Positions 6,664-9,062 of a DNA stretch of 9,062 nt are shown piece after piece. Position 1 is the first letter of the stretch; every line of letters begins with the position of its first letter. The notes under the pieces are model-generated. The model was not told the DNA's origin and ran no database searches. It worked only from the letters and a program-made list of their open reading frames with translations. Source of the stretch: Candidatus Omnitrophota bacterium. Lineage in GTDB: Bacteria > Omnitrophota > Gorgyraeia > Tantalellales > Tantalellaceae. The position numbers and the translations under genes are program-made. The stretch spans positions 1 through 9,062 of the forward strand of contig JABMSC010000207.1 in the NCBI GenBank assembly GCA_013204685.1. The letters are read 5' to 3'.

Positions 6664-6972
6664 TCAGGTTATGGATATTTGCTTGTCAAATCCCGCTATC
6701 TTGAAAACTTTCTTTACGTTGGGATGCACGTTAATGACCGAAAAGTTTTCGGGACCGACTTCTTTAGCTACTTTAAGACACATCCTCAAGAATGCGGAAG
6801 CAACATAGTCTACATCCTGCAGATTAAAAATAACAGGAGCTTTCGATTCCCGCACCTTATTAATAAGTTCATCCTCGATCTCAAGACAGTTCGCGGTATC
6901 CAGTCGCTCCGTGAAAGCGCATATCAGGTTCGGTTCATTCGTTATATTCGATTCCAGATTATATTGGACCAT
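6664..6972 (-). CDS. STAS-domain protein (anti-sigma-factor-antagonist-like)
   Basis: The 102-residue product is one STAS domain, the fold of SpoIIAA/RsbV. It has the typical RLDTANCLEIEDEL first helix region (23-36), VIFNLQDVDYVAS (47-59) and a C-terminal SVINVHPNVKKVFKIAGFD (78-96). S59, in VASAFLRM, lies where the antagonist phosphoserine usually sits, but the usual neighbouring Asp is Ala and the following Gly is Phe. ATG at 6972 is chosen because AGGAGG (6980-6985) lies seven bases upstream; a longer frame from 6996 would have to translate its own SD. It follows the aldehyde dehydrogenase by 16 bases on the same strand, so the two are probably one transcript. It likely binds a kinase-type anti-sigma factor or is dephosphorylated by a PP2C phosphatase, but no such partner is complete in the window. 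Confidence 0.85.
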   Translation of the reverse strand: MVQYNLESNITNEPNLICAFTERLDTANCLEIEDELINKVRESKAPVIFNLQDVDYVASAFLRMCLKVAKEVGPENFSVINVHPNVKKVFKIAGFDKQISIT

Positions 6973-6988
6973 AGAAAATCCTCCTTTT

Positions 6989-8416
6989 CTAATCATTCAT
7001 GTCGAACTTTTTCTCAATAGCATTCGCGTCGAGAGATTCATCAAAATATAAGTTCTGGTCAAAATGTTCAAGACGCCTGTTCACCCGGCGTCTGGCAATA
7101 CGCTGTATATTAAGAAGGTGTTTTGCTGTAATGTTGTCGGTCGTTATGTTTTTTCCGCCGGATCCGCATCCCAGGGTGAATGAAGGGTTGAGAGTGTTAT
7201 ATATCCCGCCTACGGCACCCTGCGATGAAGGCGTGTTGAGAAGGATGCGACCGGCATTCATGACAGAAGCGAACTTTTTGATCTTATCTTCATCGTTGGA
7301 ATACATGCTTACTGTATGTCCCGTTCCACCATAAAAATTCAGGTCGATACATTGATTGATAGCGTCATCGAATCCCCCCACTTTGTAGAACGCAAGGATC
7401 GGGGCCAGGATCTCTCCCGATAAGGGGCATTCTTTTCCCACTTCGTCAAGGCGGACAAGAAGCAACTTGGTGTCGTCGGGAACATCAATACCTGCCATTT
7501 TAGCGATAACAGGTGCGGGTTTACCGACTATCTCTGCATTCATGAGTTCGCGTTTAGGGTCGTACGCCACTTTCTCAAGGGCTTTACCTTCCTCCCGTGA
7601 CAGGAAGTAGCACTTCTGCTGCTTGAACTCTTCTACGACTTTATCGGCAATAGCCCGCTCTGCGACTATGGCCTGCTCGCTGGCGCAGACAGTGCCGTTA
7701 TCGAAGGTTTTGGATATTATGATTTGTTCAACCGCAAAGCGGGCGTCTGCGCTCTTTTCGACAAAAACCGGCACGTTCCCGGGGCCGACACCTATCGCAG
7801 GTGTGCCGGATGAGTAAGCTGCATGGACCAGCCCTGCGCCTCCGGTAGCCAGAACCAGGGAAAGGTCTTTATGCCCCATAAGCTCGTGCGTAATATCCAT
7901 GGAAACCTCGCTGAGCCATTGTACGCAGTCCTCCGGAGCATCCTCTTTGAGAGCTGCTTCATAGCAAATGCGCGCAGCTTCAGTGGAACACTTTATCGCA
8001 TTGGGGTGGGGTCCGATGATTATGGGGTTTCTGGTCTTTAAAGCTATGAGTATCTTGAACATCACTGTCGAGGTGGGATTGGTCACAGGGATCAGGGCAA
8101 AAATGGGCCCGATCGGCTGGGCGATCTCAACGATGCCGTTTTCTTCATCCTCGGAAATAATCCCTACTGTTTTCAGATCCTTAATATCGTCGTATACGAA
8201 CTGTGTTGCAACGGCGTTTTTTATAACCTTGTCTTCCCATTTGCCTTTCCCGGTTTCCTCGTAAGCGAGCTTTGCCAGTTTTACGCGATTATCGAACGCG
8301 GCTTCGTATGCGGCTCTTACGATCCGATCGGTATGCTCTTGGGAAAGCTGGCCGAAAATGGCCGCTGCAGAGGTAGCTTTTTCCATTATTTTATTTGCAT
8401 CAATTGTGTTGCCCAT
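6989..8416 (-). CDS. Acetaldehyde dehydrogenase (CoA-acylating), AdhE-type, stand-alone
   Basis: A 475-residue cytosolic enzyme that should interconvert acetaldehyde (or another short aldehyde), CoA and NAD with acetyl-CoA and NADH. It aligns along its length with the N-terminal half of AdhE: EDKVIKN (61-67), PVTNPTST (110-117), LKTRNPIIIGPHP (126-138), LATGGAGLV (189-197), GTPAIGVGPGNVPV (204-217), the catalytic cysteine C244 in DNGTVCASEQ (239-248), GGTGHT (363-368) and LNTPSSQGAVGGIYN (393-407). The C-terminal iron alcohol dehydrogenase domain of AdhE is missing; the protein stops 36 residues after IARRRVN-like NIQRIARRR (436-444). ATG 8416 has AGGAGG (8425-8430) eight bases ahead. No microcompartment genes are near and I see no clear encapsulation peptide, so EutE/PduP function in a shell is not supported. 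The partner alcohol dehydrogenase would be elsewhere. It is probably co-transcribed with the STAS gene from the promoter at 8471-8499. Confidence 0.92.
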   Translation of the reverse strand: MGNTIDANKIMEKATSAAAIFGQLSQEHTDRIVRAAYEAAFDNRVKLAKLAYEETGKGKWEDKVIKNAVATQFVYDDIKDLKTVGIISEDEENGIVEIAQPIGPIFALIPVTNPTSTVMFKILIALKTRNPIIIGPHPNAIKCSTEAARICYEAALKEDAPEDCVQWLSEVSMDITHELMGHKDLSLVLATGGAGLVHAAYSSGTPAIGVGPGNVPVFVEKSADARFAVEQIIISKTFDNGTVCASEQAIVAERAIADKVVEEFKQQKCYFLSREEGKALEKVAYDPKRELMNAEIVGKPAPVIAKMAGIDVPDDTKLLLVRLDEVGKECPLSGEILAPILAFYKVGGFDDAINQCIDLNFYGGTGHTVSMYSNDEDKIKKFASVMNAGRILLNTPSSQGAVGGIYNTLNPSFTLGCGSGGKNITTDNITAKHLLNIQRIARRRVNRRLEHFDQNLYFDESLDANAIEKKFDMND

Positions 8417-8470
8417 TTTTCGTGCCTCCTGAATTAGGATTATTAAGAAAAGATCCTCTCATCAGGTATA

Positions 8471-8499
8471 ATTTTATCAATATATCTGCAAAAAGTCAA
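8471..8499 (-). promoter_or_regulatory. Strong sigma-70-type promoter for the aldehyde dehydrogenase-STAS operon
   Basis: On the minus strand TTGACT (8499-8494) and TAAAAT (8476-8471) are separated by exactly 17 bases. Transcription would begin near 8464, giving an untranslated leader of about 48 bases that includes the AGGAGG site. It lies back to back with the sensor promoter at 8518-8546, leaving room for shared regulators. Confidence 0.65.
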
Positions 8500-8517
8500 A
8501 AGGCTTATCGTAAACAC

Positions 8518-8546
8518 TTGTAATAATTTCAAAGTAGCGATACAAT
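8518..8546 (+). promoter_or_regulatory. Promoter for the sensor gene, possibly leaderless
   Basis: TTGTAA (8518-8523) and TACAAT (8541-8546) are separated by 17 bases. The expected start site, about 8553, coincides with the ATG at 8554, and no Shine-Dalgarno sequence precedes that ATG. The message would therefore be leaderless or nearly so. Confidence 0.5.
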
Positions 8547-8553
8547 AAAAATC

Positions 8554-9062
8554 ATGATACCTGTAATAAGAAACCGGAGCATAGCATTTAAACTCGTATT
8601 TTTTATCCTGTCGAGCTGCGCTATCATTTTCATATCTGTCTTCGTCTACAATTACCGCATTTCCCGGGGGCTGCTGATCGGAAAGATCGAAGATGTCGCG
8701 CAGAACCTTACCGCCGGAGCAGTCAGCAAGATCGAGGCAACCCTGCTTCCCATTGAAAAAATCCCGGAACACCTTGCGCATGTTCTTGAAAAAGCCCCAT
8801 TTACGGAGGACGAATTGAAGGGCCTGTTGCATTCCACCGTGGAAAGGAATCACAATATATACGGAGGGGCAATAGCGTTCGAACCCTATGCGTTCAGTAA
8901 GGATTATGCCGATTTTTCGCCTTATTTTTACAAGAAAAACGGCAAGGTGCAGTTTACGGATCTCGGCACAGATGAATATGCCTATCCACAATGGGACTGG
9001 TATAAAATCCCGAAGAAGCTCGGCCGCCCCGTATGGAGTGATCCCTATTTCGATAAGGGAGG
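8554..9062 (+). CDS. N-terminal part of a membrane sensor with Cache-like extracytoplasmic domain, 3'-truncated by the window
   Basis: The frame runs open from ATG 8554 to the right edge (169 codons visible). A short basic N-terminus (MIPVIRNRSIAFK) leads into one membrane span (about 12-33), then an extracytoplasmic region. That region has a helical stretch (about 40-95) and then IYGGAIAFEP (107-116), KVQFTDLGTDEY (137-148), WDWYKIPK (153-160) and PVWSDPYFDKGG (164 to the end). This pattern is typical of double-Cache ligand sensors at the front of SpoIIE/RsbU-type PP2C phosphatases, and also of some histidine kinases and chemoreceptors. The output domain is not in view. The start is supported by its position just before the membrane span and by the lack of a plausible alternative. 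Divergence from the STAS operon favours a phosphatase acting on that STAS protein, but this is inference. Confidence 0.75.
   Translation, partial: MIPVIRNRSIAFKLVFFILSSCAIIFISVFVYNYRISRGLLIGKIEDVAQNLTAGAVSKIEATLLPIEKIPEHLAHVLEKAPFTEDELKGLLHSTVERNHNIYGGAIAFEPYAFSKDYADFSPYFYKKNGKVQFTDLGTDEYAYPQWDWYKIPKKLGRPVWSDPYFDKG

Noticed and set aside
6580..7020. Plus-strand open frames overlapping arsG's end and the STAS gene
   Set aside because: They lie antisense to a STAS gene with a clear domain and SD, and have no SD or family resemblance of their own.
6989..8416. Aldehyde dehydrogenase as a microcompartment enzyme (EutE/PduP)
   Set aside because: Sequence matches the AdhE aldehyde domain best, no shell-protein gene is nearby and no clear encapsulation helix is seen.
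8467..8472. Plus-strand TATAAT as an extra promoter for the sensor gene
   Set aside because: No adequate -35 at the right distance, and it overlaps the minus-strand -10 in an AT-rich stretch.
8443..8991. 182-codon minus-strand open frame opposite the sensor gene
   Set aside because: It runs across both divergent promoters and opposite a frame with clear membrane-span and Cache-like features; its product has no recognisable pattern.

Overview
The window looks like a piece of a Gram-negative, probably anaerobic bacterial chromosome or metagenome contig. Evidence is an exported thiol protein, a CcdA-like membrane protein, a fermentative CoA-acylating aldehyde dehydrogenase and strong AGGAGG ribosome binding sites. 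A very large unrecognised protein and GGGGAC-type repeats recall Candidatus Omnitrophota and similar uncultured groups, but that is a weak inference from style. No rRNA, tRNA, CRISPR array or transposase gene is visible.

Layout, left to right. (1) 1-2679 (+): the 3' part of a large soluble protein of unknown function, open at the left edge. (2) 2680-2865: intergenic, with a good sigma-70-type promoter and a GGGGAC-rich REP-like repeat, leading to (3) 2866-3834 (+): a stand-alone GMP-synthase-type ATP pyrophosphatase without a glutaminase domain. (4) 3919-6599 (+): a tight five-gene block of a 65-residue membrane protein, an ArsP/DUF318-type permease, a small CPKC thioredoxin-like protein, an exported CxxC protein of the ArsF family and an ArsG/CcdA-like membrane protein. 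(5) 6664-8416 (-): a convergent two-gene operon, a stand-alone AdhE-type acetylating aldehyde dehydrogenase followed by a STAS-domain protein. (6) 8554-9062 (+): the start of a divergently transcribed membrane sensor, probably Cache type, cut by the right edge.

The most interesting part is the 3919-6599 block. ArsE, ArsF and ArsG are known from Bacteroides arsenic operons, where they are linked to nitro-organoarsenical reduction and efflux. Here the block has no arsR, arsA, arsB or arsC in view. The cysteines suggest a relay: cytosolic CPKC protein, then a CcdA-like membrane protein with one cysteine in each half, then an exported CNSC protein, next to a permease with two CxC motifs. The block is clearly AT-richer than its flanks, including the soluble arsF gene, which suggests acquisition by transfer.

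The right-hand part may be a regulatory module. A STAS protein (anti-sigma-antagonist fold) shares an operon with a fermentative aldehyde dehydrogenase, and the divergent sensor resembles the input half of SpoIIE/RsbU-type phosphatases. The output domain lies outside the window, so a partner-switching circuit is only inferred.
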